Source of the DNA: JABMRP01 sp964444795
GTDB lineage: Bacteria; Planctomycetota; Planctomycetia; Pirellulales; Thermoguttaceae
Reading direction: 5' to 3'
Length of the DNA stretch: 18,032 bases
Assembly: GCA_964444795.1 (NCBI GenBank)
Contig: CAYUIQ010000186.1
Span: 1 to 18,032 of the forward strand
Shown here: piece by piece, positions 9,030 to 15,717 of the stretch
Position numbering within the stretch: position 1 is the stretch's first letter
How the letters are laid out: the number at the start of each line of letters is the position of its first letter
Made by a program: the position numbers and the translations under genes
The notes under the pieces: model-generated
What the model was told of the DNA's origin: nothing
Database searches by the model: none
Seen by the model: the letters and a program-made list of their open reading frames with translations, nothing else

Positions 9030-9109
9030 CCATACCCACAGATGGCCATACCCACAGATGGCCATACCCACAGATGGCCATACCCACAGATGGCCATACC
9101 CACAGATGG
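9030..9109. repeat. Five perfect tandem copies of a 16-bp unit
   Basis: The unit CCATACCCACAGATGG occurs five times head to tail with no mismatch (9030, 9046, 9062, 9078, 9094). Each unit starts CCAT and ends ATGG, so each of the four junctions is an 8-bp perfect palindrome, ATGGCCAT, spaced every 16 bp. The array ends 10 bp before the oxidoreductase ATG, and its last two bases form part of the ribosome site. There are no spacers, so it is not CRISPR. Likely roles are a cooperative operator array, a slippage-prone expression switch, or a structured leader; all are inference. As RNA, neighbouring CCAT and ATGG ends could pair only weakly. Confidence 0.97.
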
Positions 9110-9111
9110 AG
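9108..9111 (+). promoter_or_regulatory. Ribosome binding site overlapping the last repeat
   Basis: GGAG lies 8 bp before the ATG at 9120. Its GG is the final dinucleotide of the fifth 16-bp repeat and its AG is the first unique sequence after the array. This site decides the start: longer ORFs reading through the repeats have no ribosome site and add sequence unlike any oxidoreductase N-terminus. Confidence 0.6.
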
Positions 9112-9119
9112 TCCTGGCA

Positions 9120-10970
9120 ATGAATAACGGTTACTGGCAACGGCTGCTGCGTGTGGATCTCACCAAAGGAATAGCAAGCGTCGAGCCCATCGCCCAAGAC
9201 GATCTGAAACAATTCATTGGGGGAGCAGGGCTGGGAGCGGAAATCCTCCGCCGCGAGGTGCCCGCCAAGCTCGATCCCTACGACAGCCGCAACCGCCTGA
9301 TCTTCGCCACGGGGCCCTTTCAGGGACCGGCCGTGCCGGGTGGAGCGAAGTTCAGCGTGGTGGCGATCTCGCCGGTCACCCACACCTTCGGCGACTCGGC
9401 AGCCGGGGCAAGCTGGGGGCCTTCGCTGAAGGATGCCGGCTATGACGTGCTGGTGGTCGAAGGCGCCTCGGAGCATCCTGTCTACCTCCACATCGTCGAT
9501 GACGAGGTCGAGATCCGAGACGCTACCGATCTGTGGGGGATGGACACGGTCCAAACGGTGGACGTCATCCGCGAGCGCGCCGGCGACCGGAAACTGAGCG
9601 TGGCGGCGATCGGACCGGCCGGCGAGCGGAAGGTGGCCATCGCATGCATCGCCTTCGACAAACACAGCTACGCCGGGCGCTGCGGCATGGGGGCCGTGAT
9701 GGGATCGAAGAACCTCAAGGCCGTGGCCCTGCGCGGTACGAAACAGGTCGAGGTTGCCGACCCGGCCAAGGCCAAGGAGTTGATCAAGCGGTTCCAGCAC
9801 GAGATCGCCCAGGAGACGAAGGAGAACGGTTTCCGCCAGGACGGTACTCCGGGCCTGTGCGAAGCGGCCGAAGCGCTGGGTGACATGCCGATCAAGAACT
9901 GGGACGGCGATGTCTGGCCCGAAGGCGCGGCGAAGCTCGGTGCCCCAAACTATACCCAGGTCCTGGGCGCCAAGCCGCTGCCCTGCAAGTACTGTCCCAT
10001 CGGGTGCCATCGCAAGATCTCCATCACCGAGCCCGCCGAGTACGCCATGGAGAGCATCGGCCCGGAGTACGAAACTCTGGGGATGATGGGTACCAACCTG
10101 TTGATCGACGACCCGAAAGCAGTCGCCATGGCCAACGACATTGCCAACCGGTTGGGGGTCGATACGATCTCGACCGGGGCGATGATCGGTTTCGCCATGG
10201 AGTGTTTCGAGAAGGGGTGGATTGACACGAAGGACACCGAAGGCTTGGAACTGAAGTGGGGCGACCCGAAGATCCTCACGACGCTGACCGAGCAGATCAG
10301 CCGGCGGGAAGCGTTCGGGGCGATTTTCGCGGAGGGGACGCTCCCGGCCGCCAAGAAGATCTCACCCGAGGCGGTCGATAGCGTGGCCCATTGCAAGGGT
10401 CTCGACCTACCGGCCCATGATGCCCGGTCGTGCTTCTCGTTGGCCCCAACGTACGCCACGGGCACGCGGGGAGCCTGCCACTTCCGCGGTCCCAGCGAGG
10501 ACGTGGAGATGGGCGGGTTCTATATTCCCGAAGCCGGCGTGACCAAGGAGACCACCACCTTCTTCGAGAAGGAGAATCAAGGGATGATGGCGGCCAAGTG
10601 TCAGGACCTGGCCACGCTGACCAATTCCCTGGTCGTTTGCCTGTTCATGGTGGACGGCGGCGACTGGGCCCTTGCCGACGTGATGGAACTGTTCAACGCC
10701 ATCACCGGGTGGGACTACTCCTGCGACGATCTGATGGCGGCCGGACAACGCGGCTTCACCGTGCAGCGGCTGATCAATCTGCGCGACGGCTACGGTGCCG
10801 CGACCGACGTGTTGCCGAAAAAGATGTTCCAAGCCGCCTCCGAAGGGCTTCGCGCCGGCAAGGTCCCGCCGTTGGCCGACATGCTCGAAGAGTATTACGC
10901 CAGCCGAGGTTGGAACGACAACGGGGAGCCGACCGACAAGACGCTACAGGAGCTGGGATTGACGAGATAA
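9120..10970 (+). CDS. aor: Tungsten/molybdenum aldehyde ferredoxin oxidoreductase
   Basis: The 616-residue product matches the usual length of the AOR family. These cytoplasmic enzymes oxidise aldehydes to carboxylic acids with a bis-pterin W or Mo cofactor and pass electrons through a 4Fe-4S cluster to ferredoxin. The N-terminus is typical (MNNGYWQRLLRVDLTKG, then FIGGAGLGA and the FATGPFQG segment). Cluster ligands are C289, C292 and C296 (CKYCPIGC) with a distant fourth, C507 (NSLVVCLF), close to the 288/291/295/494 pattern recalled for the Pyrococcus furiosus enzyme. The YAGRCGMGAVMGSKNLKA motif is also family-typical. A DapA-family lyase follows after 51 bp and is probably co-transcribed. 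No MoaD/ThiS-like or cofactor gene lies beside it. The exact substrate cannot be read from the sequence. Confidence 0.95.
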   Translation: MNNGYWQRLLRVDLTKGIASVEPIAQDDLKQFIGGAGLGAEILRREVPAKLDPYDSRNRLIFATGPFQGPAVPGGAKFSVVAISPVTHTFGDSAAGASWGPSLKDAGYDVLVVEGASEHPVYLHIVDDEVEIRDATDLWGMDTVQTVDVIRERAGDRKLSVAAIGPAGERKVAIACIAFDKHSYAGRCGMGAVMGSKNLKAVALRGTKQVEVADPAKAKELIKRFQHEIAQETKENGFRQDGTPGLCEAAEALGDMPIKNWDGDVWPEGAAKLGAPNYTQVLGAKPLPCKYCPIGCHRKISITEPAEYAMESIGPEYETLGMMGTNLLIDDPKAVAMANDIANRLGVDTISTGAMIGFAMECFEKGWIDTKDTEGLELKWGDPKILTTLTEQISRREAFGAIFAEGTLPAAKKISPEAVDSVAHCKGLDLPAHDARSCFSLAPTYATGTRGACHFRGPSEDVEMGGFYIPEAGVTKETTTFFEKENQGMMAAKCQDLATLTNSLVVCLFMVDGGDWALADVMELFNAITGWDYSCDDLMAAGQRGFTVQRLINLRDGYGAATDVLPKKMFQAASEGLRAGKVPPLADMLEEYYASRGWNDNGEPTDKTLQELGLTR

Positions 10971-11021
10971 CTCCGCGCGGGTCTCGTTCCTCGACAACCC
11001 TACTGAAACAGGGAGCTGAAG

Positions 11022-11909
11022 ATGGCTAGAACTTTTGAGGGGGTTTTTCCGGCCATGGTCACGCCCATGACGGCGGACGAAGAGGTCGATTGTTCCGCAT
11101 TGGGCGAGGTGGTCAACTACCTGATCGAAGCGGGCGTCGGCGGTCTCATCCCGTTGGGCAGCACCGGCGAGTACTACGCTCTCAGCGCCGCGGAACGGGA
11201 AGCCGTGCTCAAAGGCACGTTGGAGGCGGCAGCCGGTCGGGTACCCGTCCTGGCCGGCGCCAATGCCGGTGCTACGCGCGAGGTCGTCGACTACTGCCGG
11301 CAGGCCGAGCAACTCGGCGCGGCGGGCGTTCTGCTGGCCGCTCCCTACTACTCCTTGCCGACGGCCGATGAACTGTTCGAGCACTTTCGGGTGGTGTCCG
11401 AATCCATCACGATCCCCATCATGTTGTACAACTATCCGGGCCGAACCGGTGTGGACATGACGCCCGACCTGGTCGGGCGCCTGGCCGAGTTGGACCAGGT
11501 GCGGTATATCAAGGAAAGCACCGGCGACGTGACGCGAGTTAGCGAGATTATTCGCACGTGTGGGGAGAAGATCACCGTCTTCTGCGGCTGCGACACGCTG
11601 GCCCTGGAGAGCTTTCTGTTGGGAGCGGTCGGTTGGGTCGGCGGTGTAGTCAACGTGCTGCCGAAGGAACACGTCGAGCTGTTCGATCTGGCGGTCCGGA
11701 AACAGGATTTCAACGCCGCCCGCAAACTGTACTACAGATTGTTGCCAACGCTGTCGCTGATGGAAAGCGGCGGGAAGTACACGCAGTTTGTCAAGGCAGG
11801 CTGCGAGTTGACGAGCCATCCGGTCGGCCCGCCTCGCCGCCCGCTCTGCCCGCCCAACGCCGAGGAGTTGGCCAGGCTGAGGGAGTCATTGCGGCTGCTG
11901 CAATCGTAA
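11022..11909 (+). CDS. DapA/N-acetylneuraminate lyase family aldolase
   Basis: This 295-residue TIM-barrel Schiff-base lyase/synthase has all the key family residues. They are GSTGE (46-50), the catalytic Tyr of YNYPGRTG (Y136), R141 of the same motif, and the Schiff-base Lys of YIKES (K164). Family members add pyruvate to an aldehyde or split a 2-keto acid into pyruvate and an aldehyde; they include DapA, NanA and sugar-acid aldolases. GSTGE rather than GTTGE, plus an AOR neighbour instead of other lysine genes, argues for a catabolic aldolase rather than lysine biosynthesis. GGGAG (11011-11015) sits 6 bp before the ATG. The aldehyde product of such a lyase would be a natural substrate for the upstream oxidoreductase; that link is inference. 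Confidence 0.9.
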   Translation: MARTFEGVFPAMVTPMTADEEVDCSALGEVVNYLIEAGVGGLIPLGSTGEYYALSAAEREAVLKGTLEAAAGRVPVLAGANAGATREVVDYCRQAEQLGAAGVLLAAPYYSLPTADELFEHFRVVSESITIPIMLYNYPGRTGVDMTPDLVGRLAELDQVRYIKESTGDVTRVSEIIRTCGEKITVFCGCDTLALESFLLGAVGWVGGVVNVLPKEHVELFDLAVRKQDFNAARKLYYRLLPTLSLMESGGKYTQFVKAGCELTSHPVGPPRRPLCPPNAEELARLRESLRLLQS

Positions 11910-11959
11910 CTGGAGAGTGCGCTACCTTCGAAGAGTTGGGCGAGTGGTCTATTCTCGCC

Positions 11960-12073
11960 CGGCGCATCGACCAGATTCTGGCGGATGAGACGTTCGACGG
12001 CGGCGGGGCGGAAGACGTGCTCTGGCCGTTAGCCGATCACCTGGGCAGCGTCCGCGACCTGGCCAATTTCTAA
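11960..12073 (+). pseudogene. Remnant of an RHS/YD-repeat core domain
   Basis: This frame reads RRIDQILADETFDGGG and then VLWPLADHLGSVRDLANF before a TAA. It matches the conserved 'VDQILA(D/Q)E...W.L.DHLGSVRDL' stretch in the RHS-repeat-associated core of large YD-repeat proteins, as remembered. Only about 37 residues remain. The normal upstream YD repeats and the downstream core/toxin portion are missing, and there is no start codon with a ribosome site. The frame extends upstream antisense-free through the end of the DapA-like gene, but that part is a shadow frame. Its stop overlaps the stop of the convergent aldo/keto reductase by 3-4 bp. It is best read as a fragment left by recombination or deletion. 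Confidence 0.6.
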
Positions 12074-13011
12074 GCCTGACAAGGCACTAGTGCGTGATCG
12101 ATTCGCGACAACTGCTCCTCGGTCAACTGCCATCCGACGGCGCCGGCCGTCTCGCGGATCTGATCGGGGCGTTTGGCGCCGCATAGGGCGGCCGTGATGC
12201 CCGGGCGATGGATCGTCCAGTTGACCGCCAACTGGGCGACCGTCTTGCCGGCCTCCGCGGCGATCGGGCGCAGGGCGTCGAGGAAGTCGTGGTTCTTTTC
12301 CCACTGGGGCGGGCGGAACATGGGATACTTTACTCGGCTGTCGCTGGGGTCGAAGACGTGATCGCGACCGATCTTGCCGGCCAGCAGCCCCTTCAAGAGC
12401 GGCCAATAGACGATCACCGAGACGCCGTGCTCGCGACACCAGGGCAGCGTGTCGGCTTCGATCCCACGCTGCAACATGTTGTAGGGCGGTTGATAGGCCG
12501 TCACCGGGCACTCCGCCGCAAACGCCTTGAGTTGGGCCAGCGTAACGTTCGACACGCCCACGCTGCGGGTCTTGCCCTGCTGCATCAAGTCGCGAAGCGC
12601 GCCGGCCGATTCGCCCACCGGGACGTTTTCGTCGGGCGCGTGCAGGTAAAGCACTTCGATCCGGTCGGTGGCCAGCCGCGCGAGACTCTCCTCGCAATGG
12701 CGGCGAAGCGTTTCGGGCCGGGCGTCGTGGACCATCTTGCCTTCGTCGCTCCAGTGCAGTCCGCCCTTGGTGGCAATGACCATCTCGTCGCGACGATCGC
12801 CCAACGCCCGGGCGATCAGCCGTTCGCTCTCGCCTTGGCGACCGTAGCAGTAGGCCGTGTCGAGATGGTTGATCCCCAACTCGAAACAGGCACGGATGGT
12901 CGCCAGGCTATCGTCGTCGTTGACCCCCGGGCTGGTCATCCCCGCGATCGGCCAACAGCCCAAGGGGACCGGGGAGACTTTCATATCGGTACGGCCGAGT
13001 GGGCGAAGCAT
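12070..13011 (-). CDS. Aldo/keto reductase
   Basis: The product is 313 residues, the family's usual size, and should be a cytoplasmic NADPH-dependent TIM-barrel oxidoreductase. The catalytic tetrad is visible: D51 and Y56 in HLDTAYCYG, K82 in IATKGG and H124 in LYLHAPD. The VGVSN segment and the late SRIDHAL region are also typical. The family reduces many aldehydes and ketones, so the substrate cannot be named. The ATG at 13011 has no clear ribosome site. It follows the ribbon-helix-helix gene on the same strand after about 100 bp that contain a hairpin, so it may be transcribed separately. Confidence 0.9.
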   Translation of the reverse strand: MLRPLGRTDMKVSPVPLGCWPIAGMTSPGVNDDDSLATIRACFELGINHLDTAYCYGRQGESERLIARALGDRRDEMVIATKGGLHWSDEGKMVHDARPETLRRHCEESLARLATDRIEVLYLHAPDENVPVGESAGALRDLMQQGKTRSVGVSNVTLAQLKAFAAECPVTAYQPPYNMLQRGIEADTLPWCREHGVSVIVYWPLLKGLLAGKIGRDHVFDPSDSRVKYPMFRPPQWEKNHDFLDALRPIAAEAGKTVAQLAVNWTIHRPGITAALCGAKRPDQIRETAGAVGWQLTEEQLSRIDHALVPCQA

Positions 13012-13069
13012 GGCAGGGACTGGGGACTAGGGGCTAGGAATTAGCGATTGGGCCTTGGGCGTTTGCCAC

Positions 13070-13093
13070 ACCCACGGGTAGCACCCCGTGGGT
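13070..13093. repeat. 9-bp perfect inverted repeat between minus-strand genes
   Basis: ACCCACGGG (13070-13078) and CCCGTGGGT (13085-13093) are exact complements around a 6-nt loop. The hairpin lies just after the ribbon-helix-helix stop in transcription order, so it could end or stabilise that transcript. No T-run follows, so simple intrinsic termination is not supported. Next to it (about 13012-13037) is a simple repetitive G-rich stretch with GGGGACT/GGGGCT words. Confidence 0.5.
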
Positions 13094-13110
13094 CCGGCAC
13101 CCACATGAGT

Positions 13111-13314
13111 CTACTCGCTGGCCGGTGCCTCGGGCAAGTCGTCGTCGGTTTCTTCATCCCGGATGGGCAGCGAACGGCCGTGGCGAGTGACCGCGTCTTT
13201 GAGGAGGTACTCGATCTGGCCGTTGACGCTGCGCATCTCCTGGCCGGCCCAGGCCGCGAGTGCCTCGTACAACGCGGGATTGATGCGGAGCAGGAATGAT
13301 TTTCTCGATTTCAT
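13111..13314 (-). CDS. Small Arc-like ribbon-helix-helix protein
   Basis: The product is 67 residues. It begins MKSRKSFLLRINPALYEALA, the pattern of an Arc/MetJ-type ribbon-helix-helix fold: a short basic beta strand alternating charged and hydrophobic residues, helix 1, then the turn and helix 2 (RSVNGQIEYLLKDAV). An acidic tail (DEETDDDLPEAP) follows. Such proteins usually bind DNA as dimers and often regulate their own operon. The start lies 9 bp after the SPFH stop, so the two are almost certainly co-transcribed and possibly translationally coupled. The acidic tail and the 'SVNGQIEYLL' helix also resemble antitoxins, but no toxin-like gene is adjacent. Confidence 0.82.
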   Translation of the reverse strand: MKSRKSFLLRINPALYEALAAWAGQEMRSVNGQIEYLLKDAVTRHGRSLPIRDEETDDDLPEAPASE

Positions 13315-13323
13315 CCGATCGTG

Positions 13324-14223
13324 CTACGCGTACAGCGTTCCCGTGTTGATCACCGGCTGGGCATCCGTTTCGCCGCACAGCACCACCAGGAGGTTACTGA
13401 CCATCGTGGCTTTGCGCTCCTCGTCGAGCTGCACAACTTGTTTCTCGGCCAGATCAGAAAGCGCCATTTCAACCATGGACACCGCCCCGTGGACGATCTT
13501 CTGCCGGGCGTCGATAATCGCCTCGGCCTGCTGTCGGCGGAGCATCGCTCCGGCGATCTCCGGGGCGTAAGCCAGATGAGTCAGCCGAGCTTCCTCGACC
13601 TGTACACCCGCCTTGGCCACGCGGTCTTGAAGCTCGCTCCGTAGAACGGCCGAGACCTCTTCCACACCGCTACGCAACGTCGTCTCACCCTCCTCGGCAT
13701 GATCGTAAGCGTAGCAGTTGGCCAGATGACGCACGGCCGATTCGCTTTGGATGGCCACGTACTCCTCGAACTTGTCCACGTCGAAGCACGCCTGGGCCGT
13801 GTCCTCGACTCGCCAGACCACGACCACGGCAATCTCGATCGGATTTCCCCGCTTGTCGTTCACCTTGAGCTTCTCGCCGTTGAGATTCCGCGAGCGAAGC
13901 GAGATCCGCAGCTTCGAGGTGAAGGGATTGGTCCAATGCCAGCCGCTGGCGTGAACCGTGCCGCGGTACGCACCAAACAGGATGAGCACCCGGGCTTCGT
14001 TCGGCTGGAGCGTGAAGTAGCCGAAGAGGGAAAAAATCCCCAGACCCAACGTGAGCAGACCCGCCAAAAGCAGGTAGAAATTGGGGATACCTCCGGCACG
14101 GTCGGCGGCGACGGCCGAAAATACAAACCATACGACCAGAGCCACGGCGGTGGCAAAGATGGTGATCGTCACCGGCAGCACCGACCAACCGCTTTGGACG
14201 CCGATCTCGCGCTGTTGGTTCAT
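13324..14223 (-). CDS. SPFH/band-7 domain membrane protein
   Basis: The product is 299 residues. Two hydrophobic segments (about 15-38 and 48-70) are followed by a band-7/SPFH domain from about 72, with FTLQPNEARVLILFGAYRGT and GWHWTNPF as hallmarks. A helical, Glu/Ala-rich region with DRVAKAGVQVEEARLTHLAY and a C-terminal QAEAIIDARQKIVHGAV segment completes the fold. Stomatin/prohibitin/flotillin relatives form large membrane rings and often act with proteases or in membrane microdomains. AAGGAG lies 8 bp before the ATG at 14223; an upstream in-frame start at 14310 would translate through a hairpin and lacks support. The downstream ribbon-helix-helix gene is tightly linked. No NfeD-type protease partner is present. 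Confidence 0.93.
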   Translation of the reverse strand: MNQQREIGVQSGWSVLPVTITIFATAVALVVWFVFSAVAADRAGGIPNFYLLLAGLLTLGLGIFSLFGYFTLQPNEARVLILFGAYRGTVHASGWHWTNPFTSKLRISLRSRNLNGEKLKVNDKRGNPIEIAVVVVWRVEDTAQACFDVDKFEEYVAIQSESAVRHLANCYAYDHAEEGETTLRSGVEEVSAVLRSELQDRVAKAGVQVEEARLTHLAYAPEIAGAMLRRQQAEAIIDARQKIVHGAVSMVEMALSDLAEKQVVQLDEERKATMVSNLLVVLCGETDAQPVINTGTLYA

Positions 14224-14276
14224 CGTTTCAACTCCTTTGGATGGGGTGAGGCGAACGACAGGTGAAGATCTCTCCG

Positions 14277-14334
14277 TAGCTACGGTCGCCAGACCGTGGG
14301 CCCGGCGCATCCCACCGTTCGGCGACGGTAGCTA
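14277..14334 (-). repeat. 58-nt long imperfect hairpin in SPFH leader
   Basis: Arms 14277-14300 and 14311-14334 pair over 24 positions with 20 Watson-Crick pairs, one G-T and three mismatches, around a 10-nt loop. It lies between a good predicted promoter and the SPFH ribosome site, so it should be transcribed into the leader. No T-run follows. The GTAGCTACGGTCGCC wording resembles an intergenic palindrome family I recall from planctomycete genomes, so it may be a REP/MITE-like insertion rather than a dedicated riboregulator. Confidence 0.7.
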
Positions 14335-14367
14335 AGGAATCCTCTTCCGCTGCCAAGGCATATCGTA

Positions 14368-14396
14368 ATGATATCACTTTAATATCTTAAAATCAA
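14368..14396 (-). promoter_or_regulatory. Predicted sigma70-type promoter of SPFH operon
   Basis: On the minus strand TTGATT (14391-14396) and TATCAT (14368-14373) are 17 bp apart, inside the most AT-rich stretch of the neighbourhood. Transcription would start near 14361 and give a leader of about 140 nt containing the long hairpin. The box match is good, but planctomycete promoters are poorly characterised. Confidence 0.5.
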
Positions 14397-14425
14397 GAGG
14401 GCGAGGACAAGCGACTGGTAGGGGT

Positions 14426-15430
14426 TTAGTCCACCCGGCAGCAATCCGGTGGACACCTGTCGGGGCTGGGGCCATCGGGCCCCAGCGCCAGGCGAGAAGG
14501 ATGTTCGTCGATTCGCTCGGAGATCAGCTCGCGAATCATCTGGACGAATCGCGGATGAGTGCCCACCACGGCCGATCGGACCATGTTCAGGTCCAGTTCT
14601 TCGCACAGATCGGCGACCTCGACGTCCAGATCGTAGACCACCTCCATGTGCTCCGAAAGGAATCCGATGGGCACCAGGACCACGTCTCGGACCTGCTGGC
14701 CATCGGCCAGCTCTCGGATGTACGCTCGCACGTCGGGCCCCAGCCAGGGCGTCTGTGGCGACCCGGTACGGCTCTGGTAGACCAACTGCCACGAATCCCG
14801 ACCCAACCGCGCAGCGACCAGATGGCACGCCTGGCGCAACTGATGTTCGTAGGCACATCGCGCGGCCATGGCCACGGGCAGGCTATGGGCGGTGAAGACG
14901 AGCCGGGCCGCCGCGCGATGTTCCGGTGAAAGCTGCTCCAGCGCCCCGGCGACGCGATCGGCCATTGGCTCGATGAACCCCGGGTGGTTGTAGAAGAGGC
15001 GTAGTTTGTCGATTTTCGGGGCGTCGGGCCCCACCTCCTGGCGCGCCTGCTCGATGTCTTCGAGGTATTGTCGGCACCCGGAGTACGAGGCGAATGCCGA
15101 GGTGACCAACGCCAGCGCGTGGCGCACCCCCTCGTCGGCCATTTGTCGCACCGTATCGCCCAGCAGAGGGTGCCAGTTTCGATTACCCCAATAGACGGGC
15201 AAGCGGGGGCCATGGCGGTTGAGATCGGCGATTACCGCGGCCAGGAGGGCCCGATTTTGGGCGTTGAGAGGGCTTTGGCCGCCGAACAGCTCGTAATGCC
15301 GGGCGACTTCCGCGACGCGCTCCGGAGGAACGTGCTTGCCGCGGAGTACATTTTCGAGAAAGGGAATGACATCGCCGGGCCTCTCGGGGCCTCCAAAGGA
15401 GACCAACACTAGAGCGTCGTACGAAGCCAT
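14426..15430 (-). CDS. hemH: Ferrochelatase (actinobacterial-like)
   Basis: The 334-residue product inserts Fe2+ into a porphyrin late in heme synthesis. The catalytic His lies in FTAHSLP (H182) and the Glu in FLSEHMEVVYDLD (E263), matching H183/E264 recalled for the Bacillus enzyme. The N-terminal pattern (LVSFGGPERPGDVIPFLENV, RHYELFGGQSPLN) closely resembles mycobacterial ferrochelatase, so the substrate could be coproporphyrin III rather than protoporphyrin IX. Three cysteines end the protein (C326, C330, C331), as in ferrochelatases that carry a C-terminal 2Fe-2S cluster. GGAAGG lies 5 bp before the ATG. The gene starts 17 bp after a tRNA-Glu gene on the same strand with no terminator or promoter between, so it is probably transcribed from the tRNA promoter. 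An imperfect stem overlaps its last codons (about 14428-14453). Confidence 0.95.
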   Translation of the reverse strand: MASYDALVLVSFGGPERPGDVIPFLENVLRGKHVPPERVAEVARHYELFGGQSPLNAQNRALLAAVIADLNRHGPRLPVYWGNRNWHPLLGDTVRQMADEGVRHALALVTSAFASYSGCRQYLEDIEQARQEVGPDAPKIDKLRLFYNHPGFIEPMADRVAGALEQLSPEHRAAARLVFTAHSLPVAMAARCAYEHQLRQACHLVAARLGRDSWQLVYQSRTGSPQTPWLGPDVRAYIRELADGQQVRDVVLVPIGFLSEHMEVVYDLDVEVADLCEELDLNMVRSAVVGTHPRFVQMIRELISERIDEHPSRLALGPDGPSPDRCPPDCCRVD

Positions 15431-15447
15431 CCCTACCTTCCTTGCAG

Positions 15448-15520
15448 TGACCCCAACGGGACTCGAACCCGTGTTGCCGGCGTGAAAGGCCGGAGTCCTA
15501 GACCGCTAGACGATGGGGCC
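15448..15520 (-). tRNA. tRNA-Glu (anticodon UUC)
   Basis: The 73-nt gene folds as a complete cloverleaf. The acceptor stem GGCCCCA/TGGGGTC has one G-T pair, the anticodon stem is CCGGC/GCCGG, the loop is CTTTCAC with anticodon TTC at 15484-15486, and the T-arm contains GGTTCGAGTCC. The discriminator is A and the CCA end is not encoded. A promoter-like pair lies about 60 bp upstream, and hemH begins 17 bp downstream on the same strand. Besides translation, Glu-tRNA-Glu is the starting substrate of the C5 heme pathway in most bacteria. Confidence 0.97.
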
Positions 15521-15578
15521 AAGCGACACATTTTGGCGAGACGACCCGTGGAGAGAAGCCCCGCAAAGCGAACCTACC

Positions 15579-15608
15579 TGTATACCCTGTGGCCAGCCCT
15601 TTCGTCAA
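15579..15608 (-). promoter_or_regulatory. Predicted promoter of tRNA-Glu/hemH
   Basis: On the minus strand TTGACG (15603-15608) and TATACA (15579-15584) are 18 bp apart. Transcription would start near 15571, leaving a leader of about 50 nt before the mature tRNA. It lies between the csrA stop and the tRNA, so it would drive the tRNA and, by read-through, hemH. Confidence 0.5.
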
Positions 15609-15717
15609 GGGAGTCTCGGCGCGCGGAAACGTCCCGAGGTGAGCATCAGGACAGGAAGGCCGGGAAACCGCGGGAGGGAAACGGCCGGCCCATTACAGGA
15701 AGGAACACGAGCGAGCG

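Noticed and set aside
9030..9109. CRISPR array
   Set aside because: The copies are head to tail with no spacers and the unit is only 16 bp; no cas gene is present.
8775..9119. 115-codon N-terminal extension of the oxidoreductase
   Set aside because: It reads through the tandem repeats, has no ribosome site and precedes the canonical family N-terminus, which begins at 9120.
8632..9120. Minus-strand ORFs through the 16-bp repeats, giving repeated Trp/Gly-rich peptides
   Set aside because: The peptide repetition is only the DNA repeat read in successive frames. There is no ribosome site, and the same region is the leader of the oxidoreductase gene.
12208..13044. 278-codon plus-strand ORF
   Set aside because: It is a shadow of the aldo/keto reductase, whose catalytic tetrad is intact on the other strand.
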